A DNA stretch of 64,000 bases from Mucilaginibacter aquaedulcis (GCF_030409325.1 NZ_JAUFPR010000002.1:1116001-1180000); one strand, 5' to 3'; shown: positions 18,720 to 28,524, counted from the stretch's first letter. Translations and numbers: made by a program. Notes: generated from the letters alone by a model not told the origin.

Positions 18720-20339
18720 ATGAAAAAGATATTCTCAATATGTGCCGCCGTAGTTGTGATCATGGGCACATTATCCTCTTGTACGAAACTGGATGTACCC
18801 GTTGAGTCGCAATACGTAAAATCAAACTTCCCGGTAACCGATGCAGATTATACCGCTTTATTGGGTACCATTTATTCTAACCTGTCATCAAGCTACGCAG
18901 TACCTTACTGGCGTATGCAGGACATGTCAACCGATGAGGCAATTTTACCGGCCCGTGATGGTAACTTTGATGATGGTGGTCAGTACAGACAATTACACTA
19001 CCACACCTGGACCTTTGACCACCCTAACGTAATTGGTGTATGGCAATGGGGTTTTGGCGGTATAAATTCATGTAACCGCATCATGAGCGTAATTAACTCA
19101 TCATCATCATCGGCTGCTAAAAAGGCAAGTTCAATTGCCGAGGTTAGAGCAATGCGCGCCCTTTACATGTATTTCATGATGGATCTGTACGGCAACGTAC
19201 CAATCATTACTGATTTCCCGGTAGTTGGCCAACCCGCAACACAACCGCGTGCTAAAGTATATGCCTTTATTGAAAGCGAATTAAAAGCTGTTTTACCTTT
19301 ATTACCGGCCAAAAGCAGCAATGCCACAATAAACGTATCACAGTATGGCCGCCCTACCAAGGGTATGGTATTTGCCTTACTTGCAAAAATGTATCTGAAC
19401 TCAGGTGTATATACCGGCACAAACCGTTACCAGGAAACAGTAACTATGTGCGATAGCGTACAGGCAAATACCAACTATTACCTGGATGCAAAATACAGGG
19501 ATATATTTTTACCAACTAATGGCCCGCAGATCAACGAAACCATATTTGCCGTTCCTTATGACCAGCAGATACCAGGTAACCAGTTTACCCGTTTCGGTTT
19601 CTTTTATTACCTGGTACAAGCCTATGGTTTTAACGTAGGTTTAAGTATTGCCATGAGCACCACGCCTGAGTTTTACAACCGCTTTAACATCCCTGGTGAC
19701 GACCGTACTAAAACATGGCTGGCCGGTCCGCAATATTATCCTGATGGCAATGGCGGTTTTACTAACCAACCTGTTTACTATCCGGCGCCGTATGCCACCA
19801 CCCAGATCAATCTAATTCCTACGCTAACACTTACCGGTTTAAAACCAATGGACCTGGGTAATGATGTGCTTACTTCACAATCAGAGGGTGTAAGATCAAT
19901 CAAATACTACCCGGATGTTAATATTATCCAGGCCACACGTTTAAACAGTAATGACGTTCCGGTATTCCGTTTAGCCGATATTTACCTGATGAAAGCTGAG
20001 GCTTTATTACGTGGAGCAACAGCAACCGCTATAAACGGCGAAACACAAACTCCATTAACCCTGGTAAACAAACTGCGTACACGTGCCCATGCAGAGGCTG
20101 CCACCACTGTTGATCTTGATGTATTATTAGATGAGCGTGCACGTGAGCTTTCATGGGAAGCTTGGCGCCGTAATGACCTGATCCGCTATGGTCAGTTTGA
20201 AAAAGAGTACCTTTTACCGGTAGCTGGTGGAAAAGCTGATGATCTGAAAATGAATACAGATCCAACCAGAAGGTTATATCCTATTCCGTCAACAGAGTTA
20301 AAAACCAATCCGAACCTGGTTCAAAACCCTGGTTATTAA
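18720..20339 (+). CDS. SusD/RagB-family surface lipoprotein
   Basis: This 539-residue nutrient-binding lipoprotein has a lipobox ending in Cys21 (GTLSSC). The SusD fold is indicated by the TPR-like helices AEVRAMRALYMYFMMDLYGNVP (about 140-160), KAMYLNS-type helices near residue 220, and the C-terminal block FRLADIYLMKAEALLRG followed by LLDERARELSWEAWRRNDLIRYG and the family-typical end YPIPSTELKTNPNLVQNPGY. It caps the SusC barrel at the cell surface. The gene follows susC by 20 bases and is followed by a strong terminator. Confidence 0.95.
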   Translation: MKKIFSICAAVVVIMGTLSSCTKLDVPVESQYVKSNFPVTDADYTALLGTIYSNLSSSYAVPYWRMQDMSTDEAILPARDGNFDDGGQYRQLHYHTWTFDHPNVIGVWQWGFGGINSCNRIMSVINSSSSSAAKKASSIAEVRAMRALYMYFMMDLYGNVPIITDFPVVGQPATQPRAKVYAFIESELKAVLPLLPAKSSNATINVSQYGRPTKGMVFALLAKMYLNSGVYTGTNRYQETVTMCDSVQANTNYYLDAKYRDIFLPTNGPQINETIFAVPYDQQIPGNQFTRFGFFYYLVQAYGFNVGLSIAMSTTPEFYNRFNIPGDDRTKTWLAGPQYYPDGNGGFTNQPVYYPAPYATTQINLIPTLTLTGLKPMDLGNDVLTSQSEGVRSIKYYPDVNIIQATRLNSNDVPVFRLADIYLMKAEALLRGATATAINGETQTPLTLVNKLRTRAHAEAATTVDLDVLLDERARELSWEAWRRNDLIRYGQFEKEYLLPVAGGKADDLKMNTDPTRRLYPIPSTELKTNPNLVQNPGY

Positions 20340-20357
20340 TAGGGTAATACAGTATAG

Positions 20358-20390
20358 AAAGGGGCTGCTTAATAGGCAGCCCCTTTTTTT
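20358..20390 (+). terminator. Rho-independent terminator of susCD pair 1
   Basis: The stem GGGGCTGC (20361-20368) pairs with GCAGCCCC (20376-20383) around a 7-base loop. The A-tract before it pairs with the first bases of the T-tract at 20384-20390. It begins about 20 bases after the SusD stop codon. Confidence 0.9.
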
Positions 20391-20489
20391 ATTTACAGAA
20401 AATTAATATCGATAATCAATTTATTAACGATGGGCTAACACTCAAAACACACTTAAAAAGTAATTTTATACCAACAAAAACAATTATCG

Positions 20490-21329
20490 ATGCAAGCAGC
20501 AAGCTTTTGCCTAAAGCACCTGAAATTATTTTTATCCGCTCTTCTGGTATTATCTGCCCTTCATTGCTACCCTCAAAATATTCCGTTGGTTAATGCCTTT
20601 GCCCATAATGATTATTGGCACAAGCGCCCCTTGTATGACGCTTTGGATAATGGGTATACACATATTGAGGCTGATATATACCTGCGGCACGGGAAACTGA
20701 TTGTGGCCCATTTGCTCCCCCTTTTTAAAAGGCACCGAACGTTGGAGCGCCTTTACCTTGATCCGTTAGCAGCCTGCATTAACAGTTCAAATGGTTTGGC
20801 GCCACGCATAGTTTCTCCCCTCATGCTGATGATCGACATTAAATCAGATGCCGATAAAACTTACCAGGCCCTTTCGGCCCTGCTTGAAAACTACAAAGAC
20901 ATTTTATCGGGTTATGAAAACGGCGTATTTGTAAAGCGTCAGTTAACCGTTGTAATAACCGGACACAAACCATTTGAAACTCTTAAAAAGCAACAAAACC
21001 GGTTGGCATTTATTGATGAAGACCTAATGAGTGTACAGAAGGATACCTCGTCTGCAAATGTTTATCAAACCGCCAGCTGTAAATATTCAAAAATTGTAAA
21101 CTGGAGCGGTACCGGTTCGTTTCCGGTTTTACAAAAGCAACGCCTGTGCAAATATGTAAGTATGGCACACCGGTATGGTAAAAAGGTAAGGCTATGGGCG
21201 TCGCCCGAAAACCCGGTTGTTTGGAACGAGCTATTGGAATGTGGTGTGGATCTGATCAATACTGATAAACTTCCTGAGTTAAAAGACTTTCTGACCAAAC
21301 GTATTGCCTTCTCGGCAAATGTAAAATAA
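20490..21329 (+). CDS. Secreted PI-PLC/glycerophosphodiester phosphodiesterase-like protein
   Basis: This is a 279-residue protein with an N-terminal hydrophobic signal (about residues 11-29). The mature part begins VNAFAHNDYWHKRPLYDALDNG and contains HIEADIYLRHGKLIVAH, the arrangement of histidine and Glu-x-Asp residues found at the metal/active site of the PLC-like phosphodiesterase TIM barrel; LMIDIKSD and INTDKL further on fit later strands. It probably hydrolyses a phosphodiester in the periplasm or outside the cell. The substrate (phosphoinositide, glycerophosphodiester or other) is not resolved. It is separated from susD by a terminator and has its own upstream region. Confidence 0.75.
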   Translation: MQAASFCLKHLKLFLSALLVLSALHCYPQNIPLVNAFAHNDYWHKRPLYDALDNGYTHIEADIYLRHGKLIVAHLLPLFKRHRTLERLYLDPLAACINSSNGLAPRIVSPLMLMIDIKSDADKTYQALSALLENYKDILSGYENGVFVKRQLTVVITGHKPFETLKKQQNRLAFIDEDLMSVQKDTSSANVYQTASCKYSKIVNWSGTGSFPVLQKQRLCKYVSMAHRYGKKVRLWASPENPVVWNELLECGVDLINTDKLPELKDFLTKRIAFSANVK

Positions 21330-21558
21330 ATAACAATAATGTTTTTTGTTTAAACATTAACTTCAAACTGCCTTAATGCATACTTAATTATATCATAACC
21401 TAAACTTAGCGTTATTTAAAAGCAGCATCCTTACTTTTAATTTATTGTGATAACTTATTATTAATAAGAATATGATAATAGCAACTCATATCCCTGTTAG
21501 CACAGTATGTAACGCCAAAAATATTTGCCTTGTTCAACAATTAGTGATCAAACTATAA

Positions 21559-22611
21559 ATGCAGAAAATACTGTTTATTACCGGCTCTGTAAACCAAACA
21601 TTACAAATGCACCAGATAGCAGCAGAACTCTCCGAGTTCGATTGCTGGTTTAGCCAATTATTTACAGACAATAGTATCCTGAACTTCCTGATCAACAATA
21701 CCACCTTGCTCAATGGCACGGTATTATCAAACTATTATCGTACCAATTCTGAAAAATACCTGCATCAGCACGGCTTGCAAATTGATTATGGCGCAAAATT
21801 AAACCAGTATGATCTGGTTGTTTTTTGTTCAGATTTATTGGTACCCATGCGCATGCGCGCTACCAAAACCATATGGGTGCAGGAAGGTATGGTTGATAAA
21901 TATACGCTGATGAGCAAGCTGGTGAAAGCCTTAAAGCTTCCTCCTTTCCTGTGCGGTAATACTTCGTTAAACGGCTCATCAAACGTATGCGATATTTACT
22001 GCACGGCATCTGAAGGCTATAAACAATACTTTGTAAAAACCGGAACCGAAAATCATAAGATAGCCGTTACCGGCATGCCCAATTATGATAACCTGCAGCA
22101 ATTTTTAGATAATGACTTTCCGCACCATAACTATGTAATGGTGGCTACCACCGATATGCGCGAAACTTATCGTTTTGAAAACCGGCGCGCCTTTATAAAA
22201 AGTGCTGTGAAAATTGCCGCTGGCAGACCATTACTATTTAAACTGCACCCCAACGAGGATGCAGAACGTGCCGAGCGCGAGATCCGCAGGTTTGCACCGG
22301 CAGATACCCTGATCTATAAAACAGGCAATACCAACCACATGATAGCTAATTGCTGCGAGTTGATTACCCAGTATTCAACCGTGGTGTATACCGGCATAGC
22401 GCTGGGCAAAAAAGTGCATTCCTGGTTTAATGTGGATGAATTAATGAAACTCGCGCCCAACCAGAACGGTGGCGTTTCGGCAAGCAAGATAGCGCAGATA
22501 TGTAAAGCCTATATCAGGCACAATGGCAAATCGGATAATTTCGATCTGCAGAGAATAGTGAATAAGAAAGCTCGCCCGGTATATGCGGAGCAGCTTGTGG
22601 CCAATTACTAA
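21559..22611 (+). CDS. GT-B fold, CDP-glycerol glycerophosphotransferase-like protein
   Basis: This 350-residue protein has no signal or membrane span. The N-terminal half has a Rossmann-like start (KILFITGSVNQTL). The C-terminal half has the pattern of the CDP-glycerol/polyol-phosphate transferase and capsule-synthesis GT-B families: LLFKLHPNEDAE with His230, then ANCCELITQYSTVVYTGIALGKKV. It is the first gene of a six-gene operon; the next gene, an SpsF-type cytidylyltransferase, starts ten bases later. I infer that it transfers the CMP/CDP-activated product of the downstream enzymes to a glycan. A sugar-epimerase-like role of the same fold cannot be excluded. Confidence 0.6.
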   Translation: MQKILFITGSVNQTLQMHQIAAELSEFDCWFSQLFTDNSILNFLINNTTLLNGTVLSNYYRTNSEKYLHQHGLQIDYGAKLNQYDLVVFCSDLLVPMRMRATKTIWVQEGMVDKYTLMSKLVKALKLPPFLCGNTSLNGSSNVCDIYCTASEGYKQYFVKTGTENHKIAVTGMPNYDNLQQFLDNDFPHHNYVMVATTDMRETYRFENRRAFIKSAVKIAAGRPLLFKLHPNEDAERAEREIRRFAPADTLIYKTGNTNHMIANCCELITQYSTVVYTGIALGKKVHSWFNVDELMKLAPNQNGGVSASKIAQICKAYIRHNGKSDNFDLQRIVNKKARPVYAEQLVANY

Positions 22612-22621
22612 TATTTATACC

Positions 22622-23431
22622 ATGGCAGCTAAGATAGTGATCATAGTACAGGCGCGTATGGCATCAAGCCGCCTACCAGGTAAAGTAATGTTACAGGTGC
22701 TGGGCAAAAGCATTTTGGCCCTCATGATCGAGCGCCTGCAGATGATAAAACACCAGGCCACAATAGTAATTGCAACTTCGGTTAATGCCGAAGATGATAT
22801 TATTGAACAGGAAGCAAACCTATTAAACATCCCTTGTTACAGAGGTAGCCAGAACAACCTGCTCGAGCGTCATTACCGTACGGCCTTGCTTCATGATGCT
22901 GATGTTGTATTAAAAATTCCTTCAGACTGTCCACTGATTGATCCGCATATTATTGACCGTGTGCTCACGTACTTTCTTGAACACGAAACCGAATTTGATT
23001 ACGTAAGCAACCTGCACCCGGCAACGTATCCCGATGGCAATGACGTAGAGATCATGACCATGTCTTGCTTAAAACGAGCTTGGGAAAATGCAGCTAAACC
23101 ATTAGAGCTTGAGCATACCACCCCATATATATGGGAAAATCCACAACAGTTTAATATGGGTAACGTAAGCTGGGAAACCGGCCTGGATTATTCCATGTCG
23201 CACCGTTTCACGATTGATTACCAGGAAGATTACCTGTTTATTAAACGTGTATTTGAGGAGCTTTACCCTATAAATAAAAGTTTTACATGTAATGACATTC
23301 TCGACCTGCTTAACCGCGATCCTGAAATTTACCAGATCAATGCCCAATATGCAGGTGTTAACTGGTATCGTCATCATTTAAACGAATTAAAAACCATCAA
23401 TCCGGAGCAAACCAGGCAAACAGCCGGATAG
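22622..23431 (+). CDS. SpsF-type cytidylyltransferase (CMP-KDO synthetase homologue)
   Basis: This is a 269-residue protein from the ATG at 22622; an upstream in-frame TTG is less likely because the nucleotidyltransferase fold begins at IVIIVQARMASSRLPGKVM. That signature, with the DCPLIDPHIID element near residue 105 and EIMTMSCLKRAW later, is typical of SpsF/CMP-KDO synthetase-like proteins that activate sugars with CTP. It acts in the cytoplasm. Its neighbours are a GT-B protein and a split transketolase, so the activated molecule is probably not KDO itself. Confidence 0.85.
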   Translation: MAAKIVIIVQARMASSRLPGKVMLQVLGKSILALMIERLQMIKHQATIVIATSVNAEDDIIEQEANLLNIPCYRGSQNNLLERHYRTALLHDADVVLKIPSDCPLIDPHIIDRVLTYFLEHETEFDYVSNLHPATYPDGNDVEIMTMSCLKRAWENAAKPLELEHTTPYIWENPQQFNMGNVSWETGLDYSMSHRFTIDYQEDYLFIKRVFEELYPINKSFTCNDILDLLNRDPEIYQINAQYAGVNWYRHHLNELKTINPEQTRQTAG

Positions 23432-23467
23432 GTACTGAACACTAAATACCCCAAAACATCATAACCA

Positions 23468-24331
23468 GTGAAAAACAACACAAATCAATACCAGGATACA
23501 GAGGCCATTGCCCTGAAAGTTAGAGAGCACATTGTTCGCATGTCAACAGACGGCGGCTGTTTTACCGGAGCATCACTTTCGGCTGTAGATCTTATTGTAT
23601 ACCTCTATACCGATTTTTTAGACATCACACCCTTCAATTTAAATGATCCTAACCGCGATTACCTTTTCCTCTCCAAAGGGCACGATGTACCGGCACTTTA
23701 CGGCACATTGGCCGAATTAGGTTTTATAGAAAAAGAGAGGTTGCAAAAACACCTTTCGTTAGATGATCATATTTACTGGCACCCTAACAGGCATATCCCC
23801 GGTGTTGAATTTCATTCGGGCTCATTAGGACACCTCCCCTCTGTGGCCTTAGGTGTGGCTATGGATCTGAAGATAAGTGGCAGTGATAATAAAGTGATCT
23901 GCATTATGGGTGATGGTGAATTAAACGAAGGCACCTGCTGGGAGGCCGTTCTGGTAGCCAATGCCTATGCTTTAGACAACCTCATTTTCGTGATCGACCG
24001 TAATCATTTCCAGGCCAATATGCGTACCGAAGACCTGATACCGCTTGAACCGCTCATTGAAAAATTTGAATCATTTGGCGCTGCAGTTAAGCGTGTAAAC
24101 GGTCATAGCTATACCGAGTTGCACGAGGCTTTCAGCGCGTATCCTTTCAAAACCGGAAAGCTTAACGTGGTGATTGCCGATACCATCAGAGGTAAAGGCC
24201 TGCCAAGTATTCAGGAACGTGCCGACCGCTGGTTCTGCAATTTTTCTGCAAATGAGATTGAGCAGCTTTTACAGGAACTCCATGGCCAGCATATAAGCGA
24301 CCTAACATCAGAAACCCTAATTGTAAGATAA
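23468..24331 (+). CDS. Transketolase, N-terminal (TPP-binding) subunit
   Basis: This 287-residue protein starts at a GTG. It corresponds to the pyrophosphate-binding domain of transketolase: FLSKGHDVPALYGTLAELG, HSGSLGHLPSVALGVAMDLK and the thiamine-diphosphate motif beginning GDGELNEG at residue 148 and ending with Asn179 (IDRNH). It lacks the pyrimidine domain, which is supplied by the next gene three bases downstream, so the two form an alpha2beta2-type split enzyme. Split transketolases are common in specialised pathways in addition to the full-length housekeeping enzyme. Donor and acceptor here are unknown. Confidence 0.93.
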   Translation: MKNNTNQYQDTEAIALKVREHIVRMSTDGGCFTGASLSAVDLIVYLYTDFLDITPFNLNDPNRDYLFLSKGHDVPALYGTLAELGFIEKERLQKHLSLDDHIYWHPNRHIPGVEFHSGSLGHLPSVALGVAMDLKISGSDNKVICIMGDGELNEGTCWEAVLVANAYALDNLIFVIDRNHFQANMRTEDLIPLEPLIEKFESFGAAVKRVNGHSYTELHEAFSAYPFKTGKLNVVIADTIRGKGLPSIQERADRWFCNFSANEIEQLLQELHGQHISDLTSETLIVR

Positions 24332-24334
24332 GCC

Positions 24335-25273
24335 ATGAGCTATGAAGAATTATTAACGGAAACAGCCTTAAACAACGAACAGATTATAGTGATGACGGCC
24401 GAAAATCGCGCGCTGGTACGTAACCTGCCCGCTGTTTTGGGCAAACGTTTTATTGATACCGGTATCACCGAGCAAACCATGATAGGCGCAGCAGCCGGTT
24501 TAGCATTACGCAGGCGCATCCCGGTAGTACATGCACTGGCCGCATTTTTAACTATGCGCGCGTTTGAGTTTGTACGTACCGATCTGGGTATTGCTAATTT
24601 ACCTGCCAAACTGAGCGGTTTTATACCCGGCTTTTTATCTGACGCTAACGGCCCTACGCACCAGGCTATTGAAGACATTTCCATTATGCGGGGTATTCCC
24701 AATGTAACCGTATTTGCTCCCGCAGATGAGGACGATCTGATAAAAATGCTGCCGCAGATCTGGAATTCCCCTAACCCGGCTTACACGCGCATCAATACCC
24801 GTAAAACTACCTATGAGCATGAGCCATTTGAATTAGGCAAAGCCGAAGTTGTAGCCACCGGCAGCGATGTAACCATTTTAACCTACGGGCTGATGTTTGA
24901 GCAGGCGTTGATTGCTGTTGACATATTGCAAAACGAAGGCCTTTCTGTTGGTTTGGTGAATATGCGCAGCCTTAAACCGGTTGATGAAGCCATCATATTA
25001 CAGGTTGCTGCCAGCAGTAATCTGATAGTTACTCTTGAAGATCATTTTTTAACAGGCGGCCTGTACACCATTGTAGCCGAAGTACTGCTGCAATATCAAA
25101 CCACGGCCAAAGTGATGCCTATTGCCCTGAAAGAAAACTGGTTCAGACCGGCATTATTGCAGGATGTATTACAAAACGAAGGGTTTACTGGTAAACAAAT
25201 AGCCGAAAGGATATTGGGTTATCAAACAGGGCATAGCCAACCATTTATCACCACACAGGAATTTTCAGAATAA
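24335..25273 (+). CDS. Transketolase, C-terminal (pyrimidine-binding) subunit
   Basis: This is a 312-residue partner of the preceding gene. Residues about 1-165 are the pyrimidine-binding domain, with the cofactor-activating glutamate Glu46 in DTGITEQTMIGAAAGLA and the substrate-phosphate region GPTHQAIEDISIMR. Residues about 180-300 are the transketolase C-terminal domain (LVTLEDHFLTGGLYTIVAEVL). It overlaps functionally with the N-terminal subunit, three bases upstream. A 1-deoxyxylulose-5-phosphate synthase-like or ketol-transfer reaction is possible; the operon context favours making a carbon skeleton for a modified sugar. Confidence 0.92.
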   Translation: MSYEELLTETALNNEQIIVMTAENRALVRNLPAVLGKRFIDTGITEQTMIGAAAGLALRRRIPVVHALAAFLTMRAFEFVRTDLGIANLPAKLSGFIPGFLSDANGPTHQAIEDISIMRGIPNVTVFAPADEDDLIKMLPQIWNSPNPAYTRINTRKTTYEHEPFELGKAEVVATGSDVTILTYGLMFEQALIAVDILQNEGLSVGLVNMRSLKPVDEAIILQVAASSNLIVTLEDHFLTGGLYTIVAEVLLQYQTTAKVMPIALKENWFRPALLQDVLQNEGFTGKQIAERILGYQTGHSQPFITTQEFSE

Positions 25274-25284
25274 ATATTACCATC

Positions 25285-26628
25285 ATGGCAAATAAGATAC
25301 AGTTAAGCAACAATTACCCAAATATCAGCGAGTCGGATAAATTATATGAGCGTGCTTTAAAGGTTCAAAAACCGGTTACGCAAACGCTGGCCAAAGGTCC
25401 GGGTCAGTTTAGTAAAGGCGTGGCACCTAAATATTTGGTTAAAGGTAAAGGGGCACATGTTTGGGATGTGGATGGTAATGAATACATTGATTACAATTCG
25501 GCCATTGGCCCCATCTCCTTAGGTTACGCCTACCCTGCTGTTGACGAGGCTATACGCACACAATTGAATGATGGCATCACCTTTTCGCTGATGCACCCGC
25601 TTGAAGTTGAACTTTCCGAGCTGGTACAGCAAGTGATACCCAACGCCGAGGCCGTTAAAATTGCCAAAACAGGTGCCGATGTTTGTTCGGCAGCCATACG
25701 TGTGGCTCGTGCCTTTACTGGCCGCGACAAAGTGTTTTGCTGCGGTTACCATGGCTGGCATGATTGGTATATCGGCATTACCAGCCGCAACGCGGGCATC
25801 CCGGAGGCTATACAGGAACTTACCTACACTTTTGAGTATAATGATATTGAATCAATAAAAGCAGCGCTTGACGGAACCGTAGCTGCCCTGATACTGGAGC
25901 CTTTTATTTTTGAGGCACCCAAACCTGGCTTTTTGCAGCAGCTTGCCGAGGCCTGTCGTGAAAATGGAACGCTGCTCATCTTTGATGAAATGTGGACAGG
26001 GTTCCGTATCGCGTTGGGTGGTGCACAGGAATATTTTGGCGTTAAGGCCGATCTGGCTGTTTTCTCCAAAGCCTGTGCCAATGGCATGCCGATAGCCTTG
26101 CTCACCGGTCGTGCCGATGTAATGGAATTGTTTAATTCGGAAGTATTTAGCTATACCACCTTTGGCGGCGAAGCTTTATCGCTGGCAGCCTGTGTTGCCA
26201 CTATTAATGAGTTGCGCGATAAAAATGTAGCTCAATACCTTGATCAGAATGGTGCATTATTAAAAGATGGTTATAACCAAATTGCCATATCAATGGGTAT
26301 GGATCAGTATACCCGCTGCATTGGTTACAATTGCCGCAGCATGGTAACTTTTACCCCTGAAGCTGGTAACGCGTTAGAATTAAAAACGCTGATGCAGCAG
26401 GAAATGATAAAACGCGGTATACTTTGGGCCGGTTTCCACAACATGTGTTTCAGCCATACTTCTGAAGATATTGATTACACCCTTCTGGCATATCGTGATG
26501 TATTGGCGGTAGTTAAAGAAGCTATTTTAAGCGGCGATGTAAAAAGTTATTTAAAAGGTGAAGTGCTGGAAGCCGTTTTCCGTAAGGTGAGCAATTACAA
26601 CATAAAGCCCAAAACTGCTGCGCTGTAA
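25285..26628 (+). CDS. Class III aminotransferase, glutamate-1-semialdehyde aminomutase-like
   Basis: This 447-residue PLP enzyme has the class III layout: [22 protein letters not shown] at the start, GYHGWHDW in the middle, the PLP-stabilising Asp234 in [11 protein letters not shown], and the Schiff-base lysine Lys262 in [13 protein letters not shown]. The loop CANGMP differs from the GGGLPVGA loop of the haem enzyme HemL, so a biosynthetic sugar/ketone aminotransferase is more likely than tetrapyrrole synthesis. It lies 11 bases after the transketolase C-subunit and 2 bases before the SDR. I infer that it aminates a ketose or aldose made by the transketolase. Confidence 0.85.
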   Translation: MANKIQLSNNYPNISESDKLYERALKVQKPVTQTLAKGPGQFSKGVAPKYLVKGKGAHVWDVDGNEYIDYNSAIGPISLGYAYPAVDEAIRTQLNDGITFSLMHPLEVELSELVQQVIPNAEAVKIAKTGADVCSAAIRVARAFTGRDKVFCCGYHGWHDWYIGITSRNAGIPEAIQELTYTFEYNDIESIKAALDGTVAALILEPFIFEAPKPGFLQQLAEACRENGTLLIFDEMWTGFRIALGGAQEYFGVKADLAVFSKACANGMPIALLTGRADVMELFNSEVFSYTTFGGEALSLAACVATINELRDKNVAQYLDQNGALLKDGYNQIAISMGMDQYTRCIGYNCRSMVTFTPEAGNALELKTLMQQEMIKRGILWAGFHNMCFSHTSEDIDYTLLAYRDVLAVVKEAILSGDVKSYLKGEVLEAVFRKVSNYNIKPKTAAL

Positions 26629-26630
26629 CT

Positions 26631-27434
26631 ATGGAACTATTTTCATTACAAGGCAAAACAGCAATAGTGACCGGAGCTTTGGGCCTCATAGGGCAAAAGC
26701 ATTGTGAAGCACTTGCCTTAGCCGGAGCCAATGTAGTAGCTGCAGATATTGACGAGAAAAAGGTAGAAGCCTTTGCCGCAGGATTAGGCGAGCAACACGG
26801 CGGTCTCCGGATTGATGTTACTAATAAGCACTCATTAGAGCTGGCGCGAGATCAAATACTAACCCGATATGGCAGTATTGATATATTGGTAAATAATGCA
26901 GCCATTAATGATATGTTTGAAAACCCGGCTTTGGCAAAAGAGCTATCAGCATTTGAAAACTATCCGCTGCAAGCCTTTCAACAATCACTTAATGTTAATA
27001 TAACCGGGGTTTTCCTATGCTCGCAGGTATTTGGTACGGTGATGGCTCAGCAGGGCTCGGGCAGTATCATTAATGTGGCGTCAACCTACGGCATGGTAGG
27101 GCCAGATCAGTCAATATACAGGAATCAGCAAGGCGAGCAGGATTTTTATAAATCAGCCGCTTATCCGGTTACCAAGGGGGCGGTTATCAACTTTACCCGC
27201 TTTTTGGCCGCTTACTGGGGCAATAAAGGGGTACGGGTGAATACCCTGTCGCCGGGAGGTGTGGAGAACAACCAGAACGAATTTTTTGTTGAGAATTACT
27301 CAGCAAAAACATTGTTGGGACGCATGGCCAAATCAACTGATTACCAGGGCGCTCTTATATTTTTAGCAAGCGAAGCATCTGCTTACATGACCGGAGCCAA
27401 CCTCGTGGTTGATGGCGGATGGACAGCAATATAG
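26631..27434 (+). CDS. Short-chain dehydrogenase/reductase
   Basis: This is a 267-residue classical SDR. The cofactor motif TGALGLIG is at residues 14-21, NNAA stabilises the central sheet, and the catalytic triad is Ser151, Tyr178 and Lys182 (AAYPVTKGA). ADIDEKK after strand 2 has an aspartate that favours NAD(H) over NADP(H). The C-terminus [15 protein letters not shown] is typical. It closes the six-gene operon and would reduce or oxidise the sugar-like intermediate; the direction is not known. Confidence 0.9.
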   Translation: MELFSLQGKTAIVTGALGLIGQKHCEALALAGANVVAADIDEKKVEAFAAGLGEQHGGLRIDVTNKHSLELARDQILTRYGSIDILVNNAAINDMFENPALAKELSAFENYPLQAFQQSLNVNITGVFLCSQVFGTVMAQQGSGSIINVASTYGMVGPDQSIYRNQQGEQDFYKSAAYPVTKGAVINFTRFLAAYWGNKGVRVNTLSPGGVENNQNEFFVENYSAKTLLGRMAKSTDYQGALIFLASEASAYMTGANLVVDGGWTAI

Positions 27435-27440
27435 AAATGG

Positions 27441-27546
27441 TATCAAGTAGTTAGTATCAGGTATCAAGACTTTGTATGTCTTATATTTGAATATCTTATT
27501 ATTACCTAATACTAATTACTTCATACCTGATACTAACTACTTGATA
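27441..27546. repeat. Palindromic intergenic element with 24-bp perfect inverted repeats
   Basis: Arms at 27441-27464 and 27523-27546 are exact reverse complements (24 of 24). The interior at 27505-27524 is a diverged direct copy of the right-arm sequence (17 of 20 positions against 27527-27546), so the element is built from repeated GTATCAAGTAGTTA-like units. It fills nearly the whole gap between the SDR and the desaturase gene. It has no ORF. It may be a dispersed MITE-like or BIME-like repeat, and it could also end the upstream transcript. Confidence 0.85.
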
Positions 27547-27557
27547 CTATTTAAACT

Positions 27558-28514
27558 ATGCCACAGGAAAAACTGCTCACCATTACCACCACCATACTGG
27601 TTTTATGGGTAATTATGATCATTACCCTGGAACGGATAATACCCTACCGTAAAGGGCTAAAATTTTTCAGGGAGGGTTTCTGGATAGATCTGGTATGGTA
27701 CACGCTCATACAAAGTTATTTTTTAAAGATCTTTATCTTTGATTATCTCATAGCGCCGGTTCAGCATCATTTTAACTGGTCGGCTATTCAGTTTGTGAAA
27801 AACTGGCCAGTTGCCGTGCAGGTATTATTTTTCCTTGTTACACATGATCTGTACATATATCTTTTCCATCGGCTTCAACACCGCAGCAAGTTACTTTGGC
27901 GCACCCACGAGGCGCACCATTCAGGTAAGGAAGTTGATTTTTTATCAGGTTCGCGGTCGCATATTGTCGAGATCATTATCAACCAAACCATAGAGTTCGC
28001 GCCTATTATACTGCTTGGCGCCGATCCGGCTGTGATACCTATTAAAGCTTTGCTGGATGCCATGTTTGGCATGTTCATTCACGGTAATATCAGAGTGAAT
28101 CTTGGCAAGCTAAAATATATCATCAACACGCCCGAATTGCATTTATGGCACCATGCCAACTACATTGAGGTTTTTCACGCCAACTTCGCTACTAAATTTG
28201 CCATCTGGGATCATCTATTGGGTACAGCTTACAACCCGGGTCATGCTCCCGGTAACGAACGGGAAAACTGGGGCCTGGGATATGAATATCCGAGAGATTA
28301 CTTTTTGCAGCACGCTTTTTCGGTAAAGCGTTTTGATGAAAACAAACTATTGAAATATAAATGGTTTGACCGTTATTATAATTTAAGACCCGCCCTGCTT
28401 TCGGTATTTTTTAAGTTATGGAAAAAGGATGATCTAAAACCAGATGCTATCCATCAGCCCGGGATATCAAAAACAATATTAACACATCAACAGCAAGAAG
28501 AAATTTTGCAATAA
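27558..28514 (+). CDS. Sterol desaturase/fatty-acid hydroxylase family membrane protein
   Basis: This 318-residue protein has several hydrophobic spans and the eight-histidine di-iron pattern of the superfamily: HDLYIYLFHRLQHR (HxxxH-type), RTHEAHHSG (HxxHH) and ELHLWHHANY late in the protein. It should be an oxygen-dependent membrane hydroxylase or desaturase acting on a lipid. The substrate is not predictable; a sterol substrate is unlikely by default in this phylum. It is ten bases upstream of an SMR transporter gene and follows the palindromic element. Confidence 0.88.
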   Translation: MPQEKLLTITTTILVLWVIMIITLERIIPYRKGLKFFREGFWIDLVWYTLIQSYFLKIFIFDYLIAPVQHHFNWSAIQFVKNWPVAVQVLFFLVTHDLYIYLFHRLQHRSKLLWRTHEAHHSGKEVDFLSGSRSHIVEIIINQTIEFAPIILLGADPAVIPIKALLDAMFGMFIHGNIRVNLGKLKYIINTPELHLWHHANYIEVFHANFATKFAIWDHLLGTAYNPGHAPGNERENWGLGYEYPRDYFLQHAFSVKRFDENKLLKYKWFDRYYNLRPALLSVFFKLWKKDDLKPDAIHQPGISKTILTHQQQEEILQ

Positions 28515-28524
28515 TCCATAAACA

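Noticed and set aside
25285..26628. Haem-pathway glutamate-1-semialdehyde aminomutase (hemL)
   Set aside because: The PLP-lysine loop CANGMP and the operon partners do not fit tetrapyrrole synthesis; a specialised class III aminotransferase fits better.
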